Source: an uncultured Methylobacter sp. (GTDB lineage: Bacteria > Pseudomonadota > Gammaproteobacteria > Methylococcales > Methylomonadaceae). From it: a DNA stretch of 16,111 bases. Position 1 is the first letter of the stretch. The number at the start of each line of letters is the position of its first letter. The stretch covers positions 1 to 16,111 of the forward strand of contig CAIKYI010000151.1 in NCBI GenBank assembly GCA_903831545.1, read 5' to 3'. The notes beneath the pieces were generated by a model. It saw only the letters and a list, made by a program, of their open reading frames with translations, did not search any database and had not been told where the DNA came from. The position numbers and the translations under genes were made by a program. Of this stretch, positions 14,958 to 16,111 are shown in pieces.

Positions 14958-16111
14958 TTACAAATCCAGATAACCGGTCTCTTCATGCAAAACATTGTCC
15001 AAGCCCTGTACTTCCTCGTCGGGAGTTACCCGCAAGCCTATCCACTTATCCAGCCCAATTAAAATAACATAGCTGAATAAAGCACTCCAACCCGCAGTAA
15101 CAACAATCGCAACTGCCTGAATACCGACCTGATCCATAATCGAAACACCCTCGGCCAAACCCAAACCGCCCAAACCGGTTGCGGCAAAAACCCCGGTCAA
15201 TAAAGAGCCGGTTACGCCACCTACGCCATGAACCGAAAACACGTCGAGCGAATCATCAATTTTAAGGGTGCGCTTTACGTATTGAGTTGCATAAAAGCAG
15301 ACGATGCCAGCGGTAATGCCAATAACCAGCGCTCCGGCAGGCCCGACAAAACCGGAAGCCGGTGTAATAGTGCCTAAACCGGCAACCATGCCAGTTACAA
15401 TACCTAATACGCTAGGTTTACCAAAGCGATGCCATTCTATAAGCATCCAGGTTAAAGCACCTGAAGCCGCACCAATATGGGTCACCAGCATCGCCATGCC
15501 AGCGTGTCCGTCTGCAGTCAAGGCGCTACCAGCATTAAAGCCAAACCAACCCACCCACAACATACCGGCACCGGTTACCACCATGGTCATGTTATGCGGT
15601 GGCATGGCCGTGCTTGGGAAGCCTTTTCTTTTCCCCAGAACCAAGGCGGCAACCAAAGCAGCAATACCCGCATTAACATGGATAACGATACCGCCGGCAA
15701 AATCCATCGCGCCCAAATCAGCCAGCCAACCTCCGCCCCACATCCAATGACAGATTGGCAGATAAACAACAATCAACCATAGACCACTAAACCAAAGCAT
15801 TGCCGAAAACTTCATACGTTCGGCAAAACCACCGACAATCAAAGCCGGCGTAATAATCGCAAAGGTCATCTGAAACATAAAAAACACTGTTTCAGGAATA
15901 TCGCCTTTTAACGAGGCAACGCCTATATCGGGCAAAAATACCTTGGAAGTACCGCCGATAATCTTTTGCAAATCACCGCCATCGGCAAAAATAAAACTGT
16001 AAACACCGGCCAACCATAAAATCGACACCAGACAGGTAATTGAAAAACACTGCATTAATACCGACAGCACGTTTTTGCTTCTTACCAAGCCCGCATAAAA
16101 TAACGACAACC
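14958..16111 (-). CDS. amtB: Ammonium transporter AmtB (N-terminus beyond the window)
   Basis: Trimeric inner-membrane channel for ammonium/ammonia of the Amt/Mep/Rh family. About 384 residues are in the window. The reading frame is open to the edge, so the signal segment and first helix lie outside; the first TTG (16109) is an internal leucine, not a start. Hallmarks are visible: SLFYAGLVRSKNVLSVLMQC, the FQMTFAIITPALIVGGFAERMKF helix with the external-gate phenylalanine, AMDFAGGIVIH with the pore aspartate and first pore histidine, WFGFNAGS, and FSVHGVGGVTGSLLTG with the second pore histidine. The C-terminal tail (RVTPDEEVQGLD, then HEETGY) is the part that binds the PII protein GlnK in relatives. 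A glnK gene may lie upstream, outside the window. An intrinsic terminator follows. Confidence 0.96.
   Translation of the reverse strand, partial: LSLFYAGLVRSKNVLSVLMQCFSITCLVSILWLAGVYSFIFADGGDLQKIIGGTSKVFLPDIGVASLKGDIPETVFFMFQMTFAIITPALIVGGFAERMKFSAMLWFSGLWLIVVYLPICHWMWGGGWLADLGAMDFAGGIVIHVNAGIAALVAALVLGKRKGFPSTAMPPHNMTMVVTGAGMLWVGWFGFNAGSALTADGHAGMAMLVTHIGAASGALTWMLIEWHRFGKPSVLGIVTGMVAGLGTITPASGFVGPAGALVIGITAGIVCFYATQYVKRTLKIDDSLDVFSVHGVGGVTGSLLTGVFAATGLGGLGLAEGVSIMDQVGIQAVAIVVTAGWSALFSYVILIGLDKWIGLRVTPDEEVQGLDNVLHEETGYLDL

Overview
The window looks like chromosomal DNA of a free-living Gram-negative gammaproteobacterium. The support is a RimO C-terminus and a Zur repressor that both read closely like the enterobacterial proteins, zinc-box sequences of the gammaproteobacterial Zur type, a TonB-dependent receptor, a YadA-type trimeric autotransporter and an AsmA-like DUF748 protein. 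The moderate base composition and the scattered small palindromic elements would suit a methanotroph of the Methylococcales, but no diagnostic gene is present, so that placement is only a guess.

Layout. (1) 1-567: the 3' end of rimO. (2) 821-3579: a zinc-acquisition module on the + strand. It holds zur with a candidate Zur box in front of it, then a perfect 18-bp palindrome within a second, better Zur-like box in front of a ZnuD-like TonB-dependent receptor. (3) 3583-3721: a short stretch that matches the 3' end of a gene 8.26 kb away, followed by a nested palindromic repeat. (4) 3735-7092, - strand: two overlapping signalling genes, a 7TMR-DISM hybrid histidine kinase and a REC-AraC response regulator. 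(5) 7310-9814, + strand, divergent from the regulator: a large Thr/Asn/Ser/Gly/Ala-rich trimeric autotransporter adhesin. (6) 9815-10147: a gene-free spacer with an inverted repeat, a Rho-independent terminator and a REP-like palindrome. (7) 10148-11890: a TPR lipoprotein and a small secreted four-cysteine protein, 12 bp apart and probably co-transcribed. (8) 11921-14833, - strand: a 970-residue DUF748/AsmA-like protein with what looks like a split OmpA-like C-terminus. (9) 14958-16111, - strand: an AmtB ammonium transporter lacking its N-terminus, with its terminator.

How the genes may work together. Zur would shut off itself and the outer-membrane zinc receptor when zinc is sufficient. The kinase and AraC-type regulator are the obvious candidates for controlling the divergent adhesin. 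The lipoprotein and the unrecognised secreted protein downstream could be accessory factors for adhesin export or surface display. The most notable structural oddity is the relic at 3583-3628: its last 38 bases match the 3' end of the secreted-protein gene at 36 positions, and both differences are synonymous. This suggests that a paralogue once stood there and that the 8-kb signalling/adhesin block now lies between two direct repeats.
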